From Affinundibacterium nitidum (lineage in GTDB: Bacteria > Pseudomonadota > Gammaproteobacteria > Burkholderiales > Burkholderiaceae_D), in NCBI RefSeq assembly GCF_014284155.1, contig NZ_JACOFZ010000001.1, positions 824,545-888,544 of the forward strand: a stretch of DNA of 64,000 nt. The letters run 5' to 3'. Positions 11,862 to 20,990 of the stretch are shown here, in pieces (positions within the stretch are counted from its first letter, which is position 1; every line of letters starts with the position of its first letter). The notes under the pieces are model-generated. The model saw only the letters and a list, made by a program, of their open reading frames with translations. It ran no database searches and was not told where the DNA came from. The translations under genes and the position numbers were made by a program.

Positions 11862-13052
11862 ATGAAACCCATCATTATCATCGGCAGTGGCATGGCAGGC
11901 ATTAGTCTTGTCCGTGAATTTAGAAAGCTCGACGGCAACTCGCCCGTCATGATAATTACTGCCGATGAAGGTGGCTTCTATGCTAAGCCCAATCTCTCCA
12001 ATGCCTTTGCCCAGAAGAAGCTAGCATCCCAACTCAGAGCGCAAACCGCAAGTGAGGTGGCAGAACAATTAAGAGTCAGCGTTATACAAAACGCGAAGGT
12101 CCTTTCGATTGATGCAGAACGTCAAACGATTACTACATCAGTTGGCGCCTTCGAATATCGTCGTTTAGTACTGGCGGTCGGTGCTAATGCCATCCAACTA
12201 CCTATCGCTGGCAATGCGAAAGAGAAAATCTTATCGATAAATCATATCGATGATTATCAAGTTTTTCGCAATCAACTCGGGGCCATAGTTTCTGAACATA
12301 AGAGCGCCCGTATTGCAATTCTTGGCGCTGGCTTGATCGGATGTGAGTTTGCCGATGATTTGATCGGCGCAGGATTCGAGGTCGATCTAATTGACCCTAA
12401 CCAACGCCCCTTAGCAGCATTGCTACCCGAAGCGATCTCTTCGCATTTACAGAATGCCTTCGTTAACAAAGGGGTAAAGATGCATTTGGGTACCACTGCT
12501 GTCGACATCAATACAGTCGATGGTCACACCAGTATCCGCCTAGCCAATCAAGAAATGATCAACTGCGATATCGTTTTATCAGCGGTTGGCTTACGCCCGA
12601 ACCTTCAACTCGCGCAACTTTGCACACCAAGACCAATCGAAGTTGATCGCGGAATACTTGTCGATGCTTTTGGAGAAACCAGCGCCAAACATATCTTCGC
12701 TTTAGGCGATTGCGCACAATATACAATCAACGCAGACGGCTCAAGTGCAGTAATGCCCTATATTGCACCGATCCTGAGCGCAGCAAGATCCATAGCAAAA
12801 ACACTCAATGGAGACGCGACTCCGATTGACATTAAACCATCTGCTGTTATCGTCAAAACGCCGAGCTGCCCCATCGCCTTGATTGTCCCAAGCACTCAAG
12901 ACTTGAACGGAGGAAGCTGGTCATACGAGCTTCAAGCCGATCAGATCCACGTCAGTCGATTCATTAACAAAGCAGGTAAATTACGTGGCTTTGCTATGAC
13001 ACCGCAAGATGCAAAATTGCGTACGAAGCTTATTAATGAAATTAGTGACTAG
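11862..13052 (+). CDS. NAD(P)H:rubredoxin reductase (FAD-dependent pyridine nucleotide-disulfide family)
   Basis: A 396-residue FAD enzyme. The FAD-binding motif IIIGSGMAGISLVREF opens the protein, the second nucleotide motif ILGAGLIGCEFADDLIGAG (about residue 150) binds NAD(P)H, and IFALGDCAQY (about residue 275) closes the FAD site. Length and motif order match rubredoxin reductases of the AlkT/RubB kind. ATG 11862 is chosen over an in-frame TTG at 11847 because the FAD motif then sits at the usual distance from the N-terminus. With rbr and rubredoxin upstream, it should deliver electrons for peroxide reduction. The preceding genes make an alkane hydroxylase partner unlikely here. Confidence 0.88.
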   Translation: MKPIIIIGSGMAGISLVREFRKLDGNSPVMIITADEGGFYAKPNLSNAFAQKKLASQLRAQTASEVAEQLRVSVIQNAKVLSIDAERQTITTSVGAFEYRRLVLAVGANAIQLPIAGNAKEKILSINHIDDYQVFRNQLGAIVSEHKSARIAILGAGLIGCEFADDLIGAGFEVDLIDPNQRPLAALLPEAISSHLQNAFVNKGVKMHLGTTAVDINTVDGHTSIRLANQEMINCDIVLSAVGLRPNLQLAQLCTPRPIEVDRGILVDAFGETSAKHIFALGDCAQYTINADGSSAVMPYIAPILSAARSIAKTLNGDATPIDIKPSAVIVKTPSCPIALIVPSTQDLNGGSWSYELQADQIHVSRFINKAGKLRGFAMTPQDAKLRTKLINEISD

Positions 13053-13395
13053 ACAATGACTTTTACACGTAAAAAGTATCAGTCGCCACGATTCTTAAAA
13101 ATTTACAACACTCTCTGATTTGTATCTGCAGATTCCTCTGATTTTTGTTTGCCTATTTCCCTCATTTCCAGTATTTTTTCGGAAACTAAAAATTCGGGCA
13201 CGCCCGTTCTAAAAATACTAAGTCGGTGTAGTGAATTTCAGTACACTGGTCTTGAGGGAATTTCATGTTTGCTTTTAGCACTGCTTTCGGCCTGTGCGCT
13301 TTGCGCTCGTTTATCGTCAATGGTTTCACGGTCAAACCAACTTTCTATACACAAATTAGTTACGTATCACTGACCAAGGCCTGTCACTGATCGCT
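13053..13395. other. Intergenic region after the rubredoxin reductase gene
   Basis: A 343-base gap. A bulged hairpin (ACTTTTAC, then GTAAAAAGT) lies just after the reductase stop and could help end transcription, though no U-tract follows. An open frame of 74 codons (13149-13373) lacks a ribosome binding site and has no recognisable composition. The rest presumably carries the promoter for the DUF6882-thiL-pgpA genes. Confidence 0.4.
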
Positions 13396-13896
13396 ATGGC
13401 CAAAATCTATAAAGACAATTTTAGTCTCGAATCGTTTATCGCGACCAGCGCAGACGATGCAGTAGTGGCGAACATGCTCCACAACTCCACTTGGCGATTA
13501 GGTGAAGAAGAATCATGGCACCTCGACCAAAATACCGGTCAACTCTTGCTAACCTTTGATGATGGCAGTTTTGCTTTGGCACCAGCACAAATCATCGGCA
13601 CTTTCCATCACCAAGATTCCAGTTTTCTGTGGGCCTGGCAACATCCATCCGTACTGCCAGCACTCAAACGAAATGCAGCATTGGTGCGCGATTTTGGTAA
13701 AGAACAAAAGTCTTACGAACTCACGAAAGCACGCTTCACATGCACTGAACAAAGAGCGTGGGAACTGACCGCACTGGCCATGCGTTTAAATCAAGCCAAA
13801 GGTTCTTATCGCGTGATGATTAAGCCCGATGTCAGTATGTTTCTGAATTTCGGCGAAGTACAGATTGCCCATGAAGCCGGCACCAAGGCAGGTTAA
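13396..13896 (+). CDS. DUF6882-like protein of unknown function
   Basis: A 166-residue soluble protein. I recognise the general pattern of DUF6882 proteins, with the aromatic segment FHHQDSSFLWAWQHPSVLP (about residue 72) and a trailing MRLNQAKGSYRVMI. It has no signal peptide, membrane helix or catalytic motif I can name. The gene is 76 bases upstream of thiL on the same strand and may be cotranscribed with it. The family assignment is from memory of the W-A-W motif and is only moderately sure. Confidence 0.6.
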   Translation: MAKIYKDNFSLESFIATSADDAVVANMLHNSTWRLGEEESWHLDQNTGQLLLTFDDGSFALAPAQIIGTFHHQDSSFLWAWQHPSVLPALKRNAALVRDFGKEQKSYELTKARFTCTEQRAWELTALAMRLNQAKGSYRVMIKPDVSMFLNFGEVQIAHEAGTKAG

Positions 13897-13972
13897 AACC
13901 GCTAAATCACCGCTTCACCCTCGCCGTTGATGAATTGCTTCGCTAGTCTGATTCGTTTCGGTACAATGCGAC

Positions 13973-14941
13973 ATGCTCTCTGAATTCGATCTCATCAAAC
14001 AATATTTCGTCACACCAGCTTCCAAGGATCCGCGTATCGCCCTGGGGATTGGTGACGATTGCGCCTTGCTTAACCCTAGCCCGGGTAAACAACTCGCTAT
14101 TTCCAGCGACATGTTAGTTTCAGGCCGCCATTTCTTTCCTGATGCAGATCCATTTGGCTTAGGACACAAATGCCTCGCGGTTAATCTCTCAGACTTGGCT
14201 GCGATGGGTGCAAAACCATTGGCATTTACTTTAGCCTTGTCTTTGCCTGAAGCGAATCGCGAATGGCTAGATCGTTTTTCAAAAGGACTATTGACCCTCG
14301 CTGCAGAACACAACTGCACACTGATTGGTGGCGACACGACCAAAGGTCCCTTAAACATTTGCATCACCATTTTTGGTGAAATCACTCCCGGACAGGCCTT
14401 AAGGCGCGATACGGCACAAGTTGGTGATGATATTTGGATCTCGGGCGATATCGGTGATGCCAGACTTGCTCTAGCGGGATATTGGAAAGAACTCGAACTC
14501 AGTCCAGAGCAGCATCAACAAGCAGCGGTACGCATGCACAGACCGACACCGCGCATTGCTCTCGGTATGGAACTGTGCGGAATTGCCCATGCGGCTTTAG
14601 ATATTTCTGACGGCTTGATTGGCGATCTCGGACACATCTTAGAACGCTCAAAAGTCGGTGCATCGCTTGAAGTAGACAAACTACCCGCTGGCCTCATGTT
14701 ACAGTCGCAGCCACAAGAACTTCGACGTCGCTTCACGCTTGCTGGTGGTGATGACTACGAACTGTGCTTCACTGCCCCTATTCAACAACGCGAACAAGTA
14801 ATAGCAGCGGGCCTGCGTACAGGCACGGCAGTCACCCGCGTTGGCAAGATTGAACACAAACTCGGTTTGCGTTTGCTTGACCAAGATGGACAGCACCTGG
14901 CACTCGAACTCAAGTCGTTTGATCATTTCGTTTCGGACTAA
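13973..14941 (+). CDS. thiL: Thiamine-monophosphate kinase ThiL
   Basis: ThiL phosphorylates thiamine monophosphate to thiamine diphosphate, the last step of cofactor synthesis. The 322-residue protein has the PurM-like fold signature: MLSEFDLIKQYF start, GIGDDCALL, the Asp-containing SSDMLVSGRHFF, the DLAAMGAKP motif, the IGGDTTKGP loop and DISDGLIGDLGHIL. ATG 13973 gives the family N-terminus although the Shine-Dalgarno is weak. pgpA starts three bases after the stop codon, the common proteobacterial thiL-pgpA pairing. Confidence 0.96.
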   Translation: MLSEFDLIKQYFVTPASKDPRIALGIGDDCALLNPSPGKQLAISSDMLVSGRHFFPDADPFGLGHKCLAVNLSDLAAMGAKPLAFTLALSLPEANREWLDRFSKGLLTLAAEHNCTLIGGDTTKGPLNICITIFGEITPGQALRRDTAQVGDDIWISGDIGDARLALAGYWKELELSPEQHQQAAVRMHRPTPRIALGMELCGIAHAALDISDGLIGDLGHILERSKVGASLEVDKLPAGLMLQSQPQELRRRFTLAGGDDYELCFTAPIQQREQVIAAGLRTGTAVTRVGKIEHKLGLRLLDQDGQHLALELKSFDHFVSD

Positions 14942-14944
14942 GCC

Positions 14945-15475
14945 ATGAATGCAAGTACTCACAGTCTCCCCAACACGGCGCCGATCCTAAAGCCTGGCCC
15001 CCAATTCATGTTGCGGCATCCTGCACATGTTTTGGCGCAAGGATTTGGCAGCGGGCTTTCACCTATCGTGCCGGGCACGACTGGCACCCTCTTCGCTTGG
15101 TTAAGCTTTGTCGTCTTGAGTACACGCTGGCCAAGTCTTTTCACACCAATGAATTGGGGCATCATCATTGTCGTCGGTTACTTTATTGGCGTATGGGCCT
15201 GCGAAGTCACTGGAAAAAATTTAGGTGTCGCTGACCACGGCAGTATGGTGTGGGATGAAATCATCGCATTTTGGATGGTGCTATTATTGGTAACCCCTGC
15301 GCCGCTCATGACACAGTTCTGGGCCTTCATCGCCTTCCGTTTTTTCGACATGGTAAAACCGCCGCCAATTGGCTATTTCGATCGTAAATTCAAAGGCGGA
15401 TTTGGTGTGATGTTCGACGACATTGTTGCTGCTTTTTTCGCACTCTTGGTATTTGCCTTGTGGCGAATCTGGTAA
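14945..15475 (+). CDS. pgpA: Phosphatidylglycerophosphatase A
   Basis: An inner-membrane phosphatase that dephosphorylates phosphatidylglycerophosphate to phosphatidylglycerol. The 176-residue protein shows the family motifs GFGSGLSPIVPGTTGTL near residue 37, DHGSMVWDEIIAFW (about residue 98) and RFFDMVKPPPIGYFD (about residue 132), with three or four membrane helices. It starts three bases after thiL and is translationally coupled to it. Confidence 0.95.
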   Translation: MNASTHSLPNTAPILKPGPQFMLRHPAHVLAQGFGSGLSPIVPGTTGTLFAWLSFVVLSTRWPSLFTPMNWGIIIVVGYFIGVWACEVTGKNLGVADHGSMVWDEIIAFWMVLLLVTPAPLMTQFWAFIAFRFFDMVKPPPIGYFDRKFKGGFGVMFDDIVAAFFALLVFALWRIW

Positions 15476-15593
15476 ATCGCTAGGAAAGAATTTCTACTCC
15501 CTGCACGGAAAAATTACGCAAGCTTAAATTGAAGTGGTAAAGTAATCCTGCATTTGATCACGGCCAAGCATCACAATTACAGGAGACGAAACC

Positions 15594-16079
15594 ATGACCA
15601 ACATGATAGACCTCGCTCAACAAGTCGGCGAAGCATTAAAGGCGCGCAAACTGCTTCTCACAGTCGCTGAATCCTGTACTGGCGGCGGCGTCTGCTGCGC
15701 CCTCACAGAAATCCCAGGCTCTTCAGAATGGTTCGACTGTGGATTCATTTCCTATTCCAATTCGTCTAAAACCGAGATGCTCAATATCTCAGCTTCTCTG
15801 ATTGCACAACATGGTGCAGTCAGTGAGGAAATCGCAGCGGCGATGGCTGAAGGCGCACTAGCTAATTCCGAAGCCCATGTTTCACTATCAACGACAGGCA
15901 TTGCTGGCCCAGGTGGAGCGGTACCGGGGAAACCAGTTGGTACCGTTTGTTTTGGCTGGAAAGTTGGCGGCGTTACTTTTACTGAGCGCAAGGTTTTTCA
16001 AGGTGACCGACACGCGGTGCGCGAGCAAACGGTTGCGCATGCACTCAACAAGCTCTTGCGCTATATTGAGGAAATTTAA
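15594..16079 (+). CDS. pncC: Nicotinamide-nucleotide amidase PncC (CinA C-terminal domain)
   Basis: PncC deamidates nicotinamide mononucleotide to nicotinate mononucleotide in NAD recycling. The 161-residue stand-alone CinA C-terminal domain carries the catalytic VAESCTGGGVCCALTE segment and the later STTGIAGPGGAVPGKPVGTV motif. AGGAGACGAAACC before ATG 15594 is a strong ribosome binding site. It lies 118 bases after pgpA on the same strand and ends before a perfect palindromic terminator. Confidence 0.94.
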   Translation: MTNMIDLAQQVGEALKARKLLLTVAESCTGGGVCCALTEIPGSSEWFDCGFISYSNSSKTEMLNISASLIAQHGAVSEEIAAAMAEGALANSEAHVSLSTTGIAGPGGAVPGKPVGTVCFGWKVGGVTFTERKVFQGDRHAVREQTVAHALNKLLRYIEEI

Positions 16080-16118
16080 TCGAAAATTAATCGAATTTGA
16101 ATCATATCGAATACGCAT

Positions 16119-16146
16119 AAAAAACGCCGGCATGCCGGCGTTTTTT
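16119..16146 (+). terminator. Bidirectional terminator between pncC and pyrF
   Basis: A perfect 28-base palindrome: six A, then CGCCGGCATGCCGGCG, then six T. As a hairpin it has a GC-rich stem and a U-tract in both directions, so it ends both converging transcripts. Confidence 0.93.
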
Positions 16147-16198
16147 ACGACTATCATTCCTAAATTGACCGACGATCGATACTATTTATCGGTACAAA

Positions 16199-17017
16199 TT
16201 AACGATACAAATTGATTGCATCACGCGTTTCCAAAGCCACGCGTCGTGCCGCTTGCGCATAGGATTCATCGCCATTTGCTTTGGCGTATAGAATCGCGCG
16301 AGAAGAGTTAATCATCATCCCCGTACCATTTGCAGTGCGACCAGCTTTAACAGTTGATTCAACATCCCCCCCCTGCGCACCCACACCAGGGATCAATAAA
16401 GGCATATCACCTATCAATGCACGTACTTGTGCGATCTCATTCGGGAAGGTGGCACCAACCACCAAAGCACATTGGCCATTGCTATTCCATTTATCAGCGA
16501 CCAAGTGCGCGACGTGTTGATACAAAGGCTTGCCACCGACATCTAAAAACTGCAAATCTGAACCACCTGCATTTGAAGTACGACACAACACGATCGCGCC
16601 GCGATCTTTCCATTCAAGATAAGGTGCAACCGAATCAAAACCCATGTAAGGATTGACCGTCACCGCATCGGCATCATAGCGTTCAAAAGCTTCGCGAGCA
16701 TACTGTTCAGCAGTCGCACCAATATCACCGCGCTTTGCATCCAATACAATCGGAATCTGCGGGTAAGTCGTTTTGATGTAACGGCAAATCGCTTCTAACT
16801 GATCTTCGGCGCGCAAGGCAGCGAAGTAGGCAATTTGCGGTTTAAAACTACAGGCTAGGTCGGCAGTCGCATCGACAATCGCTTTACAAAATGCATAAAT
16901 CGCGTCGGGCTGCTGCGCTAATTCAGCCGGAAACTTCTTAATATCAGGATCAAGCCCTACGCACAATAAAGAATTGTTGGCGGTCCAAGCTTGGGAAAGT
17001 TTTTGTATGAAAGTCAC
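16199..17017 (-). CDS. pyrF: Orotidine 5'-phosphate decarboxylase
   Basis: PyrF decarboxylates OMP to UMP in pyrimidine synthesis. The 272-residue length and motifs fit the type 2 family: [13 protein letters not shown] near residue 19, the catalytic [15 protein letters not shown] (about residue 90), [10 protein letters not shown] and the phosphate-binding [15 protein letters not shown] near the C-terminus. It is transcribed alone, from the ATG at 17017. Confidence 0.96.
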   Translation of the reverse strand: MTFIQKLSQAWTANNSLLCVGLDPDIKKFPAELAQQPDAIYAFCKAIVDATADLACSFKPQIAYFAALRAEDQLEAICRYIKTTYPQIPIVLDAKRGDIGATAEQYAREAFERYDADAVTVNPYMGFDSVAPYLEWKDRGAIVLCRTSNAGGSDLQFLDVGGKPLYQHVAHLVADKWNSNGQCALVVGATFPNEIAQVRALIGDMPLLIPGVGAQGGDVESTVKAGRTANGTGMMINSSRAILYAKANGDESYAQAARRVALETRDAINLYR

Positions 17018-17106
17018 GGCGATTCTCTATCGTCTCAAGACGGTTTAGCAAAAAGAAAAAGGGAGAGCAGCCGTAGCCGCCATCCCTCTATTATAAACCA
17101 TGCTAA

Positions 17107-17134
17107 GGCCTAGCTTTCACGCCAGCGCTAGGCC
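17107..17134 (-). terminator. Stem-loop after gcdH
   Basis: An 8-bp perfect stem GGCCTAGC / GCTAGGCC with a 12-base loop lies directly behind the gcdH stop codon (minus strand). There is no U-tract, so it may be a weak terminator or an mRNA 3' stabiliser. Confidence 0.45.
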
Positions 17135-17144
17135 ATCTGCTAGA

Positions 17145-18320
17145 TTAGAATGCCGCAATGCCAGTTTGGGCGCGGCCGAGAATCAAAGCGTGAATGTCAT
17201 GCGTACCCTCATAAGTGTTGACCACTTCTAAGTTCACCAAATGACGAGCAATGCCAAATTCATCAGAAATACCATTGCCACCGAGCATATCGCGCGCAGT
17301 ACGTGCAATATCCAAAGACTTACCGCAGGAATTGCGCTTCATGATGGAAGTAATCTCCACTGCTGCCGTACCTTCATCCTTCATTCGTCCCAAACGCAAG
17401 CAACCCTGCAAGGCCAAAGTGATTTCTGTTTGCATATCGGCTAACTTCTTTTGCACCAATTGATTGGCCGCCAACGGCTTACCAAATTGCAAACGATCCA
17501 TCGTGTACTGACGCGCTGTGTGCCAGCAGAACTCAGCTGCACCCAATGCACCCCAAGCAATACCATAACGCGCAGAGTTCAAGCAGGTAAATGGGCCTTT
17601 CAAACCTTCTACGTGCGGCATCAAGTTTTCTTCTGGTACGAAGACTTCATCCATCACGATTTCACCCGTGATCGAAGCACGCAAACCAACTTTGCCGTGA
17701 ATAGCTGGTGCAGTTAAACCTTCCCAGCCTTTTTCTAAAATGAAACCGCGAATACGGCCATCATCTGTCTTGGCCCACACCACGAATACATCAGCGATAG
17801 GGCTATTGGTGATCCACATTTTGGATCCACTCAACAAGTAACCGCCATCCACCGTTTTTGCACGTGTCACCATGCTGCCGGGGTCAGAACCGTGGTTCGG
17901 TTCAGTCAAACCGAAGCAACCGATCCACTCACCTGTCGCCAATTTTGGCAAATATTTTTTCTTCTGCGCTTCGCTACCAAATTCATTGATTGGCACCATC
18001 ACCAACGAAGACTGCACACTCATCATAGAACGGTAGCCCGAGTCGATACGCTCGACTTCACGCGCGACCAAACCGTAACAAACATAGTTCAAGCCAGCGC
18101 CACCGTATTCGGTTGGAATCATAGAACCAAGCAAGCCCAAATCACCCATTTCGCGAAAAATCGCTGGGTCGGTGCGCTCATGGCGGAAGGCATCCAAAAT
18201 ACGCGGCGCCAATTTCTCTTCGCAGTACACACGTGCCGCTTCTTGCACCATGCGTTCATCTTCTGTTAATTGGGAGCTGAGTAAGAGCGGGTCTTCCCAT
18301 TGAAAAGCTGCTTTTGCCAT
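17145..18320 (-). CDS. gcdH: Glutaryl-CoA dehydrogenase
   Basis: An acyl-CoA dehydrogenase of 391 residues whose sequence follows GcdH, which converts glutaryl-CoA to crotonyl-CoA in lysine, tryptophan and benzoate breakdown, passing electrons to ETF. Family hallmarks are [18 protein letters not shown], the FAD/substrate segment [60 protein letters not shown], and the catalytic glutamate in [19 protein letters not shown]. The gene stands alone; no ETF or CoA-transferase gene is nearby. Confidence 0.93.
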   Translation of the reverse strand: MAKAAFQWEDPLLLSSQLTEDERMVQEAARVYCEEKLAPRILDAFRHERTDPAIFREMGDLGLLGSMIPTEYGGAGLNYVCYGLVAREVERIDSGYRSMMSVQSSLVMVPINEFGSEAQKKKYLPKLATGEWIGCFGLTEPNHGSDPGSMVTRAKTVDGGYLLSGSKMWITNSPIADVFVVWAKTDDGRIRGFILEKGWEGLTAPAIHGKVGLRASITGEIVMDEVFVPEENLMPHVEGLKGPFTCLNSARYGIAWGALGAAEFCWHTARQYTMDRLQFGKPLAANQLVQKKLADMQTEITLALQGCLRLGRMKDEGTAAVEITSIMKRNSCGKSLDIARTARDMLGGNGISDEFGIARHLVNLEVVNTYEGTHDIHALILGRAQTGIAAF

Positions 18321-18699
18321 AATATTCTCTCGGTGATTTTGTAATAGTTTTTGAACTAATTCTTAATTTATTTTGACTTAAATTGGAAATTTGAAAATCA
18401 AGGGCGAATTATGCCAACTTCGCCTCAATGCCTCTTGATACAACGCAAAGAGTAAATATCACTTTGTCATTTCTATCATGAATGCAGAGCTGTCATTTAA
18501 CTTTCAACTTAGACCAACATCCTACCCGAATTAGCCATCACAAGAAACGCCAAAGCAGAGTCAATTGCATAGAAAGCACAGAATTTGACGAGGGCTTTAC
18601 AAAAACAAAGATCAACACTCAAAGAAGATTAAAGGCAAAAACCTGCTTTAAGGCAATTTTATAATGTGCGGAGTGCCGCTGTGGAAGGTGGAGAGTCTC
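18321..18699. other. Intergenic region between gcdH and tRNA-Arg
   Basis: About 380 bases, AT-rich, containing the upstream region of gcdH (minus strand). A 60-codon frame at 18482-18664 has no ribosome binding site and no recognisable features. No regulatory element stood out. Confidence 0.4.
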
Positions 18700-18774
18700 T
18701 GGTCCCTCCGACAAGAATCGAACTTGTATCCCACGCTTAGGAGGCATGTGCACTATCCATTGTGCTACGGAGAG
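18700..18774 (-). tRNA. tRNA-Arg (anticodon CCT)
   Basis: On the minus strand the sequence folds as a complete tRNA of 75 bases including encoded CCA. The acceptor stem is CTCTCCG / CGGAGGG with one G-T pair and discriminator A. The D stem is GCAC / GTGC, the anticodon stem CATGC / GCGTG encloses loop CTCCTAA, and the T stem ACAAG / CTTGT encloses TTCGATT. Anticodon CCU reads AGG codons. Confidence 0.95.
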
Positions 18775-18972
18775 ACTCGGTGGAAGGCTTGCTGTTCAAG
18801 AATGAAGCAAGTATCCAAAAGATCGTTGACGCTAGGGTCGAACGAAGCTCGCCATCTTACCTGAGGGCAGGATAACAATCAATCAGCGGGCGTTCTCGCG
18901 TACAATAGCGCCTTTCCGCATTTTTCATTCTTTTACCCGCATCGGCTCTCTTTAGCTCGACAGAAGTATCTT

Positions 18973-20895
18973 ATGGCAGTCATCTCTCTTAGTAACGCGC
19001 AACTGGCCTTTGGCCACGTGGCTCTCCTTGATCATGCTGAGTTTTCTTTGGAAACGTCAGAACGCGTCGGCTTGATCGGTCGCAATGGCACGGGTAAATC
19101 CTCTTTACTCAAGATCATCGCAGGTCGTTTTAAACTCGACGATGGCCTATTGGTCATGCAACAAAATATTAAGATCGCTTACGTTGAACAAGAACCGCAA
19201 TTCGATCCTGATATGACGGTGTTTGATGCTGTCGCGTCTGGCCTTGGTGAATTACCTAAGCTGCTACAAGAATACGAAGCTTTGACGGGACAGTTTGGTG
19301 GCGACAATGATGAAGCCTTGATGGAGCGCATGCACGATATTCAAGTGCAGCTCGACGCCGCTAACGCTTGGAGTTTGGGTAATACGGTTGAAACCACGCT
19401 GGATAAATTGAATCTATCCAAAGATGCGGTGATGAGTACCTTGTCCGGTGGTATGAAAAAACGCGTCGCCCTCGCCTGCGCTTTGGTCAGTACACCAGAC
19501 GTTTTATTGCTCGATGAACCGACCAACCATTTGGATTTCTCATCGATCAAATGGCTAGAAGGCTTGCTCAAAGATTTCAAAGGCAGCGTTTTATTTATTA
19601 CGCATGATCGTAGCTTCCTAGATAATGTAACAACGCGCATTATTGAATTGGATCGCGGCAAGATTACATCCTTCCCAGGCAACTTCACGACTTACCAAGT
19701 GCGTAAGGAAGAACAATTAGAAATCGAAGAAGTCGAAGCCGCGAAATTTGATAAGTTTTTGGCGCAAGAAGAAATTTGGATACGTAAAGGTGTGAAAGCA
19801 CGTCGTGTGCGTGATGAAGGTCGCGTGAAACGCCTTGAACAATTGCGCCTTCAACGCGCCGCGCGTCGTGAACAGCAAGGTCAAGTGCGCCTCGATGTCA
19901 CCACGGGTGAACGCTCAGGAAAAATCGTGGCAGAGCTCGAGAATATCTACAAGAGCTTTGGTCCTAAAGAGATCGTTAAAGACTTCTCAAGCATTATTCT
20001 GCGTGGCGACAAGATTGGCCTCATCGGTCAAAACGGTGCTGGTAAAACGACCTTGCTTAAACTCATTTTGGGTGAAGATCAACCAGACAGCGGTACGGTC
20101 AAAAAAGGTAGCAAGTTGCAGATCGCCTATTTCGATCAGATGCGTACGCAATTGAACGAAGAAGTGAGTTTGGCCGAAACGATTTCACCAGGCAGTGACT
20201 TCGTTGAAATTAATGGTCAACGTAAGCATGTGATGTCTTACCTTGGTGATTTCTTGTTCGCACCAGAGCGCGCGCGCTCACCAGTGAAGACCTTGTCAGG
20301 TGGCGAACGAAATCGTTTGTTGTTAGCGCGCTTGTTTGCAAAGCCAGCGAATGTCTTGGTACTCGACGAACCGACCAATGATCTGGACATCGATACCCTC
20401 GAGCTTTTAGAAGAACTCTTGGAAGACTACGAAGGTACTGTTTTCTTGGTCAGCCATGATCGCACTTTCCTCGACAATGTGGTGACACAAGTAATTGCAT
20501 CTGAAGGCGATGGCGTCTGGAAAGAGTACATTGGTGGCTATACTGATTGGGAAACTTATAAAAACTCTCCTGCAGGAAAAGCAGCTGCTGCACCAGCCAA
20601 AGCCAAACTAGAAAACAAGGCAGCGGCACCTGTCAGCACGATGGTGGCCCCAACACCAAAAGCGGAAGCAAAACCAAAGAAACTCAGCTATAAAGAGCAA
20701 AAAGAGCTTGAGGAGTTGCCAGGCAGAATCAGCAGCCTCGAAGCCGAACAAGGATCAATTTCGGCTAAATTAGCCGACAGTGAATTCTATAAAAAAGCGA
20801 CGCCAGAAGACGTCAAAATGCTGAACGATCGCTTTGCCGAGATCGATGAATTGTTATTAGTTGCCTTAGAGCGCTGGGAAGAAATCGGCGGTTAA
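18973..20895 (+). CDS. uup: ABC-F family ATPase Uup
   Basis: A 640-residue soluble protein with two ABC ATPase domains and no membrane segment. The first domain has Walker A GLIGRNGTGKSS, signature LSGGMKKRVALA and Walker B VLLLDEPTNHLDF; the second has GLIGQNGAGKTT, LSGGERNRLLLAR and VLVLDEPTNDLD. The linker between them is highly charged (RVRDEGRVKRLEQL) as in ABC-F proteins acting on ribosomes. The Ala/Pro/Lys-rich stretch (about 530-580) and final helical part (about 580-640) match the C-terminal coiled-coil of Uup, which binds nucleic acid. Uup influences precise transposon excision and ribosome function. A TACAAT box at 18901-18906 may be its -10. It ends at an intrinsic terminator. Confidence 0.93.
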   Translation: MAVISLSNAQLAFGHVALLDHAEFSLETSERVGLIGRNGTGKSSLLKIIAGRFKLDDGLLVMQQNIKIAYVEQEPQFDPDMTVFDAVASGLGELPKLLQEYEALTGQFGGDNDEALMERMHDIQVQLDAANAWSLGNTVETTLDKLNLSKDAVMSTLSGGMKKRVALACALVSTPDVLLLDEPTNHLDFSSIKWLEGLLKDFKGSVLFITHDRSFLDNVTTRIIELDRGKITSFPGNFTTYQVRKEEQLEIEEVEAAKFDKFLAQEEIWIRKGVKARRVRDEGRVKRLEQLRLQRAARREQQGQVRLDVTTGERSGKIVAELENIYKSFGPKEIVKDFSSIILRGDKIGLIGQNGAGKTTLLKLILGEDQPDSGTVKKGSKLQIAYFDQMRTQLNEEVSLAETISPGSDFVEINGQRKHVMSYLGDFLFAPERARSPVKTLSGGERNRLLLARLFAKPANVLVLDEPTNDLDIDTLELLEELLEDYEGTVFLVSHDRTFLDNVVTQVIASEGDGVWKEYIGGYTDWETYKNSPAGKAAAAPAKAKLENKAAAPVSTMVAPTPKAEAKPKKLSYKEQKELEELPGRISSLEAEQGSISAKLADSEFYKKATPEDVKMLNDRFAEIDELLLVALERWEEIGG

Positions 20896-20920
20896 GCGAT
20901 TGCCACAGCCGTGAAGCTAA

Positions 20921-20946
20921 AAAGCCGCTCGGAAATGAGCGGCTTT
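20921..20946 (+). terminator. Terminator between uup and murJ
   Basis: Stem AAAGCCGCTC / GAGCGGCTTT with loop GGAAAT followed by a T-run on the plus strand. The A-rich 5' side gives a U-tract on the minus strand too, so it probably also ends murJ. Confidence 0.92.
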
Positions 20947-20990
20947 TTTTATCTACAAGCGTTTCGAGTCATCTCAAATTTAATTGTGGC

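Noticed and set aside
11862-13052. Rubredoxin reductase as part of an alkane hydroxylase system
   Set aside because: No alkane monooxygenase gene is present; the operon starts with rubrerythrin, so peroxide reduction is the simpler reading.
13149-13373. A 74-codon frame in the gap after the rubredoxin reductase gene
   Set aside because: It has no ribosome binding site, a low-complexity Ser/Leu/Cys composition and no recognisable motif.
18482-18664. A 60-codon frame upstream of tRNA-Arg
   Set aside because: No ribosome binding site and no coding-like features; it overlaps the gcdH upstream region.
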